Below, one piece after another: positions 9,701-19,562 of a stretch of 54,302 bases of DNA. Location: positions 1 to 54,302 of the forward strand of contig CAJXWZ010000034.1 of NCBI GenBank assembly GCA_913062815.1. Reading direction: 5' to 3'. Each line of letters starts with the position of its first letter. Position 1 is the stretch's first letter. The DNA is from an uncultured Colwellia sp. GTDB lineage: Bacteria; Pseudomonadota; Gammaproteobacteria; Enterobacterales; Alteromonadaceae. A model generated the notes under the pieces. It did no database searches. It had not been told where the DNA came from and worked only from the letters and a program-made list of their open reading frames with translations. Made by a program: the position numbers and the translations under genes.

Positions 9701-10069
9701 ATGTTTAAACACCTACATATGACACTAGCTGTAATCAGTGTTAGCTTTTTTACACTACGCTTTTTTTGGATGCTTACCCAATCTGCTAACTTGCAAGCCA
9801 AGTGGGCTAAAATTTCACCACATATTATTGACACGCTATTATTAGGGTTAGGGGTTGTAATGGCAGTGCAATATAGCATAAACCCATTAGAGCAACTTTG
9901 GTTGGCTGAAAAAATACTAGCTGTTTTTGCCTATGTTTTTACCGGTTATTACACGTTAAAACTTGCCAGAAATAAGACCATGCAAATTATTGGTTATTTA
10001 GGTGCTATGGGTTGGGTTATGCTGATTGTAAGGTTAGCGATGACACGAGAACCACTGTTTTTCTTATAA
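9701..10069 (+). CDS. SirB2-family membrane protein
   Basis: A 122-residue very hydrophobic protein with about four transmembrane segments (roughly residues 5-24, 38-60, 66-86 and 93-113). FKHLHMTLAVISVSFFTLRFFW is the family's typical N-terminus. SirB2 (YchQ in E. coli) is encoded between prmC and sirB1 in many gammaproteobacteria; its molecular function is unknown despite the old name tied to Salmonella invasion regulation. The position here, 37 bases after prmC, supports the call. Confidence 0.85.
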   Translation: MFKHLHMTLAVISVSFFTLRFFWMLTQSANLQAKWAKISPHIIDTLLLGLGVVMAVQYSINPLEQLWLAEKILAVFAYVFTGYYTLKLARNKTMQIIGYLGAMGWVMLIVRLAMTREPLFFL

Positions 10070-10104
10070 ACATTATCTGTAAGGTTAGAAATACTTAACG
10101 TTTT

Positions 10105-10938
10105 ATGAATACATTATTACTGTCAGAATTGCAGTCTCAAGAAAAAGACTTGTTACAAACCTTAGTTTTACTTGAAGAATTTGTTTTTCAAAATAATCAA
10201 TTAGGTGTGGAAATTAACCATGCCTTAATTGAGCCGTCGCTACATGGTTTGGAAACCATCATCGAACAATGCCAAGCGGTTATTGCTGAAATTGAATCAC
10301 CATTAGAACAAGCCGAAATATTGTTAAATGAGCTATATTATCAACATCTTTTTATTGATAAACACAAAAGTCATTGGCCGATAAACTCCTTCAAAGTAGC
10401 AAAGAGTTTAGATCAACGTTTGATGTCACCCATAATTAAAGCAGCCTTTGTTTGTGAAATAATTAGCGCCTGTGGGTTTAGTGCAGATTTAGTTTATGTA
10501 CCAACGAAGGTGATGGTACGGCTTTGTTGTAATGAGCAATATGCCATTATTTTTGATGCAGTGACCGGGGATTCTTTAGACTGGCATGATCTGGATTTAA
10601 GACTTGATGAACTGGAAGGTGATCCTAGTCAACATGAAATAGCGAGCATGAACCGTCAAGCAATTCTAGTTGAATATTTAAGTGCATTAAAGAATGTGCT
10701 AATTCGAGAGCAAGCATTTGATAAAGCGTTACTGTGCGTTGATCTATTATTGTCATTAAACCCTGACGATCCTTTGCAACGTCGTGATCGAGGCTTTTTG
10801 CTGCATCAATTAGATTGTTTTAAAGTGGCAGTTGATGATTATCGATATTTTGTTGAGCAATGCCCTAAAGATCCCGCTGCTCAGTTGTTAAAGATTCAAC
10901 TTGAAAACATTACGTTAAGCGATACCGTTTTACATTAA
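10105..10938 (+). CDS. SirB1-family protein (transglutaminase-like fold plus TPR)
   Basis: A 277-residue cytoplasmic protein. The middle part (residues about 55-165) corresponds to the transglutaminase-like SirB1 N-terminal domain, and the C-terminal part (about 195-270) to TPR-like helices, including QAFDKALLCVDLLLSLNPDDPLQRRDRGFLLHQL. The usual bacterial YchA length is about 270. I do not see an obvious complete Cys-His-Asp triad, so enzymatic activity should not be assumed. It is placed as in E. coli (prmC-ychQ-ychA-kdsA). Confidence 0.85.
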   Translation: MNTLLLSELQSQEKDLLQTLVLLEEFVFQNNQLGVEINHALIEPSLHGLETIIEQCQAVIAEIESPLEQAEILLNELYYQHLFIDKHKSHWPINSFKVAKSLDQRLMSPIIKAAFVCEIISACGFSADLVYVPTKVMVRLCCNEQYAIIFDAVTGDSLDWHDLDLRLDELEGDPSQHEIASMNRQAILVEYLSALKNVLIREQAFDKALLCVDLLLSLNPDDPLQRRDRGFLLHQLDCFKVAVDDYRYFVEQCPKDPAAQLLKIQLENITLSDTVLH

Positions 10939-10989
10939 TATCAGTTCAGAACAACCCTTAAATAAAATTAATAAAAAAGAGGAATATAG

Positions 10990-13100
<2,111 letters not shown>

Positions 13101-13120
13101 TGAACATCACCTTTAGGGAT

Positions 13121-13148
13121 AAAAAAAGCTGTCAATTGACAGCTTTTT
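13121..13148 (+). terminator. Terminator after kdsA
   Basis: A 26-base perfect palindrome (A5, GCTGTCAA, TTGACAGC, T5) lies 20 bases after the kdsA stop. The central AATT forms the loop and the T run follows. The flanking A run would also allow termination of the minus-strand gene ending at 13199. Confidence 0.85.
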
Positions 13149-13198
13149 AATTTCTAAATGAAATGTGCGAGCATTTTTTTAGTATGAGTAAAATGAAA

Positions 13199-13501
13199 TT
13201 ACTCACTGATTTGTGTTGTTTTAGTTAAGATAACTAATGGGCTTTCTTTAGTTGCTTTAACTTGTTTTGCCATCATTGGGCTGGCAATGCTGTTACTTGC
13301 ATCATCCGTAATTGCTAAGGTTGAAAATGATAATTTTAAGCTGGCTTGTGCGTCTTGTATTAATGTTACATGCTGTACAGGCTCAGCTTTTAACAGTTCA
13401 TTTGCTTGTGCAATTGAAGCGATGCCTGAAGTAAAATAAGCCATAACGAGTGCTGTTGCTGCAATGGCGGCTTTGTATGAGTATGTAGTTGTATTTTTCA
13501 T
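13199..13501 (-). CDS. Hypothetical small exported protein
   Basis: 100 residues, with a long N-terminal signal-like segment (positively charged MKNTTTYSYKAA, hydrophobic stretch residues 10-31, possible cleavage after AQA near residue 33). The mature part has no cysteines and no motif I recognise (LKAEPVQHVTLIQDAQASLK). It is divergent from the gcvA-like gene across a 324-base intergenic region with two strong palindromes, so it may be controlled by that LysR regulator. Coding status is supported by the signal peptide and by a position between a terminator and a palindromic upstream region; function is unknown. Confidence 0.55.
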   Translation of the reverse strand: MKNTTTYSYKAAIAATALVMAYFTSGIASIAQANELLKAEPVQHVTLIQDAQASLKLSFSTLAITDDASNSIASPMMAKQVKATKESPLVILTKTTQISE

Positions 13502-13602
13502 TTTTTTAATCCTATTTTGACCTAATAATAAATGTTTTCGTGTGTGCCACTCTTTGGCTGATAGATTTATTAGGACCTTTTCTCGCGCTTGTTCTTTTGA
13601 GA

Positions 13603-13639
13603 AAATATAAACTGTGGGTTGGGGACACAGTTTATATTT
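13603..13639. promoter_or_regulatory. Perfect 14-bp inverted repeat in the gcvA-side intergenic region
   Basis: AAATATAAACTGTG (13603-13616) and CACAGTTTATATTT (13626-13639) flank a 9-base loop. It lies about 100 bases upstream of the small exported protein (minus strand) and 187 bases upstream of the LysR gene. It could be an operator, or an RNA hairpin in the leader of the minus-strand gene. The rest of the 13502-13825 gap, apart from the GcvA-type box below, holds nothing I can name. Confidence 0.5.
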
Positions 13640-13734
13640 ATATATCTTAGAACGTTGAGATGATGTCCTTCATCTACGGTTGTTATAATACCTAAAGAGA
13701 TTAAAAAATAAAAACGACAAATATTAATGTTATC

Positions 13735-13751
13735 CATTAGAAAAACTAATG
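13735..13751. promoter_or_regulatory. GcvA/LysR-type operator (CTAAT palindrome)
   Basis: CATTAGAAAAACTAATG contains two inverted copies of CTAAT, the element known to be recognised by E. coli GcvA, and satisfies the LysR box T-N11-A (T13737, A13749). It lies 75 bases upstream of the gcvA-like start, the classic position for autorepression and for control of the divergent gene. The motif is seen directly; binding is inferred. Confidence 0.6.
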
Positions 13752-13825
13752 AATGATTGTTATACTGTGTTTTTACATTTATATTCAGTTTTTAAATTTA
13801 AGATAGATAATGGAATAGGTGCATT

Positions 13826-14758
13826 TTGGCAAGTAGACTCCCACCACTCAATGCGTTAAGAGCATTTGAAGCCTCAGCAAGACAGTTGAGTTTTACCCGT
13901 GCTGCGGAAGAGTTATTTGTTACTCAAGCGGCAGTGAGTCATCAAATTAAAGCATTGGAAGAGCATTTAGGTATTAAATTGTTTATGCGAAAGAACCGTG
14001 CTTTACTTCTGACTGAGGAAGGGCAATCTTACTATCTGGATATAAAAGATATTTTTAACTCCATTCATGAAGCCACAGAAAAGCTATTAGCTCGTGGTGC
14101 AAAAGGTGCAATAACTGTTAGTTCTCAAGCGAGTTTCGCTATTCAATGGCTTGTTCCGCGTTTGAGTGCTTTTAATACCTTGCATCCCGATATAGATGTG
14201 AGAATTAAAGCAGTCGATCAAGCTGAGAATTCATTAACTGAAGATGTTGATGTAGCAATATATTATGGTCGAGGTCGATGGCCTAATATTCATGCGGATA
14301 AATTACATACTGAATATTTAATTCCTGTCTGTTCGCCATTACTTTTACAAGAAAATGCCGCCAGTGGTAAACCGCCACTGCTATCTCTCGATGACCTTCA
14401 ACACCATACGTTATTACATGACACTTCAAGGAAGGATTGGAAACGTTGGTTCAAGCAAATAGGGGTCAAAGGTATTAATGTAAATCACGGTCCTATCTTT
14501 AGTCATTCTGCCATGGTGGTACAGGCAGCATTATATGGACAAGGCGTAGCACTCGCCTACAGTGTTTTAGCAAAGCCAGATATTGACTCAGGCCGTCTAG
14601 TTTGCCCATTTAATGATGTGTTAGTGAGCAAAAACTCCTATTTTGTTGTTTGTCGTGAAACTCAAAAGGATATCGGTAAAATAGAAGCTTTTAGGGAATG
14701 GTTACTCGATATGGTTGCCGCAGAGCAAGAGCAAATAACAGATGGACAGATTTCATGA
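13826..14758 (+). CDS. LysR-family regulator, GcvA type
   Basis: 310 residues starting at TTG (13826), reading (M)ASRLPPLNALRAFEASARQLSFTRAAEELFVTQAAVSHQIKAL, nearly the same as the GcvA winged helix-turn-helix. The C-terminal substrate-binding domain (about 95-300) has GALYGQGVALAYSVLAKPDI. GcvA in E. coli controls the glycine cleavage system. The downstream order (regulator, DUF423, rlmM) is the E. coli gcvA-ygdD-rlmM order with an added hydrolase gene, so orthology is likely. The stop overlaps the next start (ATGA). Confidence 0.85.
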   Translation: MASRLPPLNALRAFEASARQLSFTRAAEELFVTQAAVSHQIKALEEHLGIKLFMRKNRALLLTEEGQSYYLDIKDIFNSIHEATEKLLARGAKGAITVSSQASFAIQWLVPRLSAFNTLHPDIDVRIKAVDQAENSLTEDVDVAIYYGRGRWPNIHADKLHTEYLIPVCSPLLLQENAASGKPPLLSLDDLQHHTLLHDTSRKDWKRWFKQIGVKGINVNHGPIFSHSAMVVQAALYGQGVALAYSVLAKPDIDSGRLVCPFNDVLVSKNSYFVVCRETQKDIGKIEAFREWLLDMVAAEQEQITDGQIS

Positions 14759-15414
14759 TCTCAAAAACAATAAATAATGTTGAATCGCCAATTGGCCAAG
14801 TTATATTTGCCCATGGAGCCGGTGCCAACATGCATCATGAGTTTATGGAACAAATAACAAAATTGTTTAATAAAGCAGATGTCAATGTGCTTCGATTTAA
14901 CTTTCCGTATATGGACAAACGCGATGAAACAGGAAAACGGTATCCCCCAGATAGAATGCCCAAGTTGATTGATTGTTATCAATTTGTCATTGATGAATTT
15001 ATTGAACAGCTTGATGATAACGCTAAACTCCCGATTTTTATTGGCGGTAAATCAATGGGCTCTCGCGTGGCGGCAACACTAGCAGGTGATGATGCAGTAT
15101 CGAAAAAAATTAACGGTGTTTTTTGTTTGGGTTATCCTTTTCACCCTGCTAAGAAACCTGAGAAACTCCGGTTAACGCCTTTGCAAAATACTGATAAGCC
15201 TATTTTAATTGTGCAAGGTGAACGAGATACTTTAGGATCACAAATTGAAATTGGTGAATATGAAACTTCAACTATGTGTCAATACGTATTTTTAGCGGAT
15301 GGTGATCACAGTTTAAAGCCTAGAGTGAAATCAGGGTTTACCCATCAACAACATATGGAAAGCGCTGTGAATGCGGTTGTTACTTTTATGATGAGAGACA
15401 CTGATAATGAATAA
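14755..15414 (+). CDS. Alpha/beta-fold hydrolase (KANL3/Tex30-like family)
   Basis: 219 residues from the ATG at 14755, which overlaps the preceding TGA by ATGA; a longer in-frame reading from 14698 would lie inside the LysR gene and is rejected. The fold is shown by VIFAHGAGANMHHEFM near residue 18, the nucleophile elbow GGKSMGSRVAA (Ser about residue 98), the strand PILIVQGERDTLG with the acidic residue, and the final GDHSLKPR carrying the His. The family contains predicted dienelactone hydrolase-like enzymes with unknown substrates. It is inserted between gcvA and the DUF423 gene. Confidence 0.8.
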   Translation: MISKTINNVESPIGQVIFAHGAGANMHHEFMEQITKLFNKADVNVLRFNFPYMDKRDETGKRYPPDRMPKLIDCYQFVIDEFIEQLDDNAKLPIFIGGKSMGSRVAATLAGDDAVSKKINGVFCLGYPFHPAKKPEKLRLTPLQNTDKPILIVQGERDTLGSQIEIGEYETSTMCQYVFLADGDHSLKPRVKSGFTHQQHMESAVNAVVTFMMRDTDNE

Positions 15415-15793
15415 ACAGGCAATTATAAAGTTTTTAATGGTTTTTATTGGCATCAGTGGTAGCTTTTCTGTACTATTCGGCGCTTGGCTAAATCATGGTG
15501 GGCAGGCACTTGCGCTTAATGAACATTTAAGCATAAAAACTGCTCTGCAGTACCAGTTATTTCATACGTTAGCACTGTTAGCCTCTGTAGTGTGGGCAAT
15601 GAACAAATCAACGTCTAAAATACTTATTATTGCCTGTATCGGCTTTTTTATTGGTATATTGTGCTTTAGTGGTTCGATTTATATCAAAACATTTTTCAGT
15701 TTTGCCATTATTGGTAAATTAACTCCCTTAGGCGGAATATCATTAGCAATTGCTTGGATTTTACTGTCTATTGAAGGTATAAAAAATTTATGA
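15407..15793 (+). CDS. DUF423-family membrane protein (YgdD-like)
   Basis: 128 residues with four hydrophobic segments, beginning near residues 8-27 (FLMVFIGISGSFSVLFGAWLNHG). The motif GAWLNHGGQAL near residue 21, then YQLFHTLALLASVVWA and FSGSIYI, is typical of DUF423. The family has no established function. The start overlaps the hydrolase gene and the stop overlaps rlmM by ATGA, so the four genes gcvA-hydrolase-DUF423-rlmM are translationally coupled. E. coli ygdD occupies the same position. Confidence 0.88.
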   Translation: MNKQAIIKFLMVFIGISGSFSVLFGAWLNHGGQALALNEHLSIKTALQYQLFHTLALLASVVWAMNKSTSKILIIACIGFFIGILCFSGSIYIKTFFSFAIIGKLTPLGGISLAIAWILLSIEGIKNL

Positions 15794-16872
15794 CTTCCAT
15801 TGTATTATATTGTCGCCCGGGCTTTGAGAAAGAGTGTGGCGCTGAAATCCAAGAAAAAGCAGCTTGGAATGAAATGTATGGCTATTTAGAGCTTAAAAAA
15901 AATCAAGGCATAGTTTTCTTTCATTTACATGATGAGAGCCATGGTGAAGCTCTAATGGGCAAGTTGCCGCTTAGGCGACTTATATTTGCTCGTCAGTGGT
16001 TTGTAACCTTAACGGATAACATTACTTTGCCTGATTATAATCGTGTTGAAGCCATTGTAGAGGTGTTAGGCAGTGAGTGGCAATATGATGATTTACGTAT
16101 GGAAACAGCGGATACCAATGATGGTAAAGCATTAAGCAAGTTTTGTCGTAAACTTGCAGTACCACTTCGCCAAGGTTTACGTAAGGTAAAAGTCTTAACA
16201 GATAAGAAAAAAGTTGAAGGTATAGCGCAAGAGGGTTCAATTTTGCATGCTTTATTTTTATCTGGGCAAGAAGTAGTGTTGGGCTTCTCGTTAGCTCAAA
16301 ATAGTTCAAATCATGTTATGGGAATTCCTCGTCTAAAGTTTCCCAACCAAGCACCTAGCCGATCAACGTTAAAACTTGATGAAGCTTTTTTACACTTTAT
16401 ACCTAAAAATGAATGGGAACAGCGTTTAACATCGGGCATGAATGCAGTTGATTTGGGATCCGCACCTGGTGGTTGGACTTACCAGCTTGTACGTAGGGGT
16501 ATGATGGTCACAGCCATAGATAATGGCCCTATGGCAGAGTCATTAATGGAAACCGGGCAAGTAAAGCATAAAATGATGGATGGCTTTAAGTATGTGCCAA
16601 TGAAGCAAAATGTTTATTGGTTAGTTTGTGACATGATTGAAAAACCGCAACGTGTTGCCAAGCTAATGAGCGAATGGTTGTTGAATGGCTATTGTAAAGA
16701 AGCTATGTTTAATTTGAAATTGCCGATGAAAGGCCGTTATCAGCAAGTAACTAAAGATCTACAAAGCATTAAAGATGCGTTTAGTGAGCAAAATGCAAGG
16801 TATGAACTATATGCTAAGCATTTGTACTATGACCGTGAAGAGATTACTGTTCATGCGAGGCTAATCTCTTAG
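15790..16872 (+). CDS. rlmM: 23S rRNA 2'-O-ribose C2498 methyltransferase
   Basis: 360 residues, the usual RlmM length. An N-terminal THUMP-like part (LYCRPGFEKECGAEIQEKA) precedes a Rossmann MTase with motif I NAVDLGSAPGGWTYQLVRRGM. The K-D-K-E-type catalytic residues fit: VCDMIE supplies the Asp and MFNLKLPMKGRY the Lys. The enzyme methylates C2498 in domain V of 23S rRNA. It is the last gene of the coupled gcvA series, as in E. coli. A bidirectional hairpin follows. Confidence 0.96.
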   Translation: MTSIVLYCRPGFEKECGAEIQEKAAWNEMYGYLELKKNQGIVFFHLHDESHGEALMGKLPLRRLIFARQWFVTLTDNITLPDYNRVEAIVEVLGSEWQYDDLRMETADTNDGKALSKFCRKLAVPLRQGLRKVKVLTDKKKVEGIAQEGSILHALFLSGQEVVLGFSLAQNSSNHVMGIPRLKFPNQAPSRSTLKLDEAFLHFIPKNEWEQRLTSGMNAVDLGSAPGGWTYQLVRRGMMVTAIDNGPMAESLMETGQVKHKMMDGFKYVPMKQNVYWLVCDMIEKPQRVAKLMSEWLLNGYCKEAMFNLKLPMKGRYQQVTKDLQSIKDAFSEQNARYELYAKHLYYDREEITVHARLIS

Positions 16873-16878
16873 CGAACA

Positions 16879-16915
16879 AGGTAGTAGCGAGTATTGAATT
16901 TACTTGCTACTACCT
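16879..16915. terminator. Bidirectional terminator between rlmM and the isocitrate dehydrogenase gene
   Basis: A 15-bp stem (16879-16893 with 16901-16915, one G-T pair) and a 7-base loop lie between two convergent genes. T tracts are short on both sides, so efficiency is uncertain. Confidence 0.6.
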
Positions 16916-16928
16916 AGCTTATTTCAAA

Positions 16929-17936
16929 TTATAACCTGTCTAAAAGTGCTGCTGTGAAGTCAGTGGTACCATGACTGCCACCTAAATCTCGTGTGGTGCG
17001 ATCACCACTGGCAATAACATCAATTAAGGCAGTTCTAATTTTTTCTGCTTTATCGCTCATTTCTAAATATTCAAGCATTTGTAAGGCGGCTAATATAACC
17101 GAGGTAGGATTAGCTAAGTTTTTTCCTGCAATATCAGGTGCGCTACCATGTACAGCTTCAAATATTGCACAGTCTTCACCAATGTTAGCCCCTGGTGCCA
17201 TACCTAAACCACCTACAAGTCCAGCACAAAGATCTGATAAAATATCACCAAAAAGGTTGGTTGTTACAATGACGTCAAACTGCTCAGGGTTCATTACTAA
17301 CTGCATACAACAGTTATCTACGATCATTTCTGTTGATTCAATTTCTGGGTAACGCTCAGCCACTTCACGGGCAACTTTTAAAAACAAACCAGAAGTTGTT
17401 TTTAAAATATTTGCTTTATGAACCGCAGTAACTTTTTTACGACCTTCTTTACGGGCAGTTTCGTATGCAAAAGTTAAGATTTTTTCAGCACCTTCGCGGG
17501 TAATTACACTCATAGCTTCTGCTTGTGTGCCATCTTCAGAAATCACTTGACCAACACCGGAGTACATACCTTGGGTATTTTCACGCACCGTTAAGATATC
17601 AATATTTTCATAACGAGCTTTGGTGCCTTTAAAAGATAATACCGGGCGTAAATTCGCGTATAATTTAAATTCTTTACGTAAGGTAACGTTAATTGAAGTA
17701 AAGCCTTCACCTACTGGTGTCGTTAATGGGCCTTTTAAAGTAATCTTATTTTTCTCAATAAGATCCATTGTTTCTTGTGGTACTAATTCGCCATGATTTT
17801 CTAATGCTGTTAAGCCTGCATCAGCAAATTCATAATTAAAATCACAACCTGCTTTATCTAATACTTTAATTGTTGCTTCAATAATACTTGGACCAATTCC
17901 GTCGCCTGGAATTACTGTAATCGTTTGCTTGTTCAT
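16929..17936 (-). CDS. Isocitrate dehydrogenase, NAD-dependent type
   Basis: 335 residues, a short beta-decarboxylating dehydrogenase. The active-site loop is TSINVTLRKEFKLYANLRPV, with NTQGMYSG and DIDILTVRE-like residues following, and the metal-binding NLFGDILSD. In the cofactor region HGSAPDIAGKNLANP the Asp-Ile pair sits where NADP-specific E. coli Icd has Lys-Tyr, so NAD is the likely cofactor. It would oxidise isocitrate in the TCA cycle; homoisocitrate or isopropylmalate cannot be excluded from sequence alone. AAGGT precedes the ATG. No operon partner is seen. Confidence 0.85.
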   Translation of the reverse strand: MNKQTITVIPGDGIGPSIIEATIKVLDKAGCDFNYEFADAGLTALENHGELVPQETMDLIEKNKITLKGPLTTPVGEGFTSINVTLRKEFKLYANLRPVLSFKGTKARYENIDILTVRENTQGMYSGVGQVISEDGTQAEAMSVITREGAEKILTFAYETARKEGRKKVTAVHKANILKTTSGLFLKVAREVAERYPEIESTEMIVDNCCMQLVMNPEQFDVIVTTNLFGDILSDLCAGLVGGLGMAPGANIGEDCAIFEAVHGSAPDIAGKNLANPTSVILAALQMLEYLEMSDKAEKIRTALIDVIASGDRTTRDLGGSHGTTDFTAALLDRL

Positions 17937-18230
17937 ATCTTTACCTTGTGATGGGAGTATTATATCTAGTTTAAATATAGCTAAAAAATAAGTGCATTAG
18001 CATTTTAATAACGTCAAAATAGCAACTAAGAGGTCTGCTTAGTGTTTTATGTGCGCTTTATATCATGTAAATGTTTGGTAAGCGAGCGTGAAAGTTTTTA
18101 CCTTTAGTGTCTTTATTACGACATGTTCATGCATGAAAAACACAGGTTGCGTTTAATGTGATAGTAGATGCAATATTGTTTAGCATCAAGGTTACTTAAG
18201 TCTTACTTGTAGTAGAGGAAAACGCTGTAG

Positions 18231-18626
18231 TTATTGATGGTTTTTAATTATCTGCCATTCTTCAGGGTAATTGTCACCTAAACCAATTTCTTTTAGTACC
18301 CCATTAACAAATAATAAGAAAGTGCATTCATCTTGAGTGGTAATACCGTCAGATTTCACATGTTGAGTTCTGTAAAACATTACTTGAAATCTATCTTCTG
18401 CTACTTTTCTTGCTTCTGTAATATCAGGGCTGCCAAGCTCTAATATTGCCTGCTCGAAGGTGAATTGCTCAAGTTGAAGCTTAGCAATGAACTGGCGATT
18501 ATATGACTCTCTATCTTTCCATTGCATTTTGTCTGGGCTGTCATCGTAAAATGAAATGACTAACAAAACGAAAATTCCATAAACCGCTAAAGCGAGAATG
18601 ATGCGAGTAATAACTTTTTTGTTCAT
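18231..18626 (-). CDS. DUF3192-family protein, membrane-anchored
   Basis: 131 residues with one N-terminal membrane anchor (residues about 7-27, ITRIILALAVYGIFVLLVISF) and a periplasmic domain. The DUF3192 core is FEQAILELGSPD...VMFYRTQHVKSDGITTQDECTFLLFVNGVL. A paralogue sits at 26678-27061, where the anchor is a lipoprotein signal. The family is common in Alteromonadales/Shewanella, with unknown function; the fold resembles SmpA/BamE-like small beta domains, but that is inference. It stands alone between isocitrate dehydrogenase and xni. Confidence 0.8.
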   Translation of the reverse strand: MNKKVITRIILALAVYGIFVLLVISFYDDSPDKMQWKDRESYNRQFIAKLQLEQFTFEQAILELGSPDITEARKVAEDRFQVMFYRTQHVKSDGITTQDECTFLLFVNGVLKEIGLGDNYPEEWQIIKNHQ

Positions 18627-18693
18627 TGTTTTTCCGAATAAATATCATGCATTGAAAGCATAAATTGTTAATAAGATGATAACCAGTTATTGG

Positions 18694-19560
18694 TTAGTTT
18701 GAAAGAGTATTTTGATGATTTTGTGTAACAACAGATTGCTCAGTATCTTGCGCTAACCTAATGTCTTTTAAATTAAAGCCTAGGGGAATATTTTGTTTTA
18801 AAGTTAGTAATTTTCTACTTAACACAATTTGCTCTTCGCTATTGCTTAACTTCTCTTGGATGGCGGCTTTAACTTGGTCACTTTTTAAAATGGCACCGAG
18901 TGAGCCATATTCATTTAGTAGTCCTGATGCAGTAATTTGACCTATACCCGTTACGCCAGGAATTTTATTGGTATTGTCACCGGTCAATGTCCATAAATCT
19001 ATTAGCTGTGTTGGTTTAATATCGAATTTATCTTTGACATATTTCTCATCCAAATACCTGCGATTGAAATAATCATATATATGAATATTTGGGCTTAATA
19101 ATGATAAGAAGCCTTTATCAGTAGAGATAATGGTCACATCTTGACCATGTAAAGCCATTTTAGTTGCTAATGTAGCAATAAGGTCATCCGCTTCATCTTC
19201 TTCTGATACTAACGAGTCTACGCCAAGTTGTAAGAAACCATCTTGGATATTTGGTAACTCTTTAGCCAAAGCCGGCGACATTTTTTTTCGGCCTTTTTTA
19301 TAGTCACTAAAAAGCTCGTAACGCCAACAAGGTTTGTGGCTGTCAAAAACAGCAAGAGCGTGACTAGCTTGTTGATGTTTTAATATATTGTCTAATGCTT
19401 TACTGCAAGCCTGCTGAGTATTAAATAATACTTGCTGCTGGGTTTTTTCAGACAGCTCATTTGTTAGTTGCTCTTTACTTTGTACAAACGGTCGCTCTTG
19501 TACCGCATAAATGCGCCTTATCAAATTTAATGCATCTATTAAGACTAAATGAGCTGACAC
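18694..19560 (-). CDS. xni: Flap endonuclease Xni (ExoIX)
   Basis: 288 residues, starting with GTG (19560) just after ppnN (2-base gap, AAGG before it). It is the 5'-3' exonuclease domain of PolI-type flap nucleases as a free protein: HLVLIDALNLIRR at the N-terminus, LAVFDSHKPCWRYELFSDYKKGRKKM, the acidic cluster EEDEADDLIATLA, STDKGFLSLL, and the helix-hairpin-helix LTGDNTNKIPGVTGIGQITASGLL. It cleaves flap structures. In E. coli xni and ppnN are close, and here they form a two-gene unit. Confidence 0.95.
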   Translation of the reverse strand: MSAHLVLIDALNLIRRIYAVQERPFVQSKEQLTNELSEKTQQQVLFNTQQACSKALDNILKHQQASHALAVFDSHKPCWRYELFSDYKKGRKKMSPALAKELPNIQDGFLQLGVDSLVSEEDEADDLIATLATKMALHGQDVTIISTDKGFLSLLSPNIHIYDYFNRRYLDEKYVKDKFDIKPTQLIDLWTLTGDNTNKIPGVTGIGQITASGLLNEYGSLGAILKSDQVKAAIQEKLSNSEEQIVLSRKLLTLKQNIPLGFNLKDIRLAQDTEQSVVTQNHQNTLSN

Positions 19561-19562
19561 CT

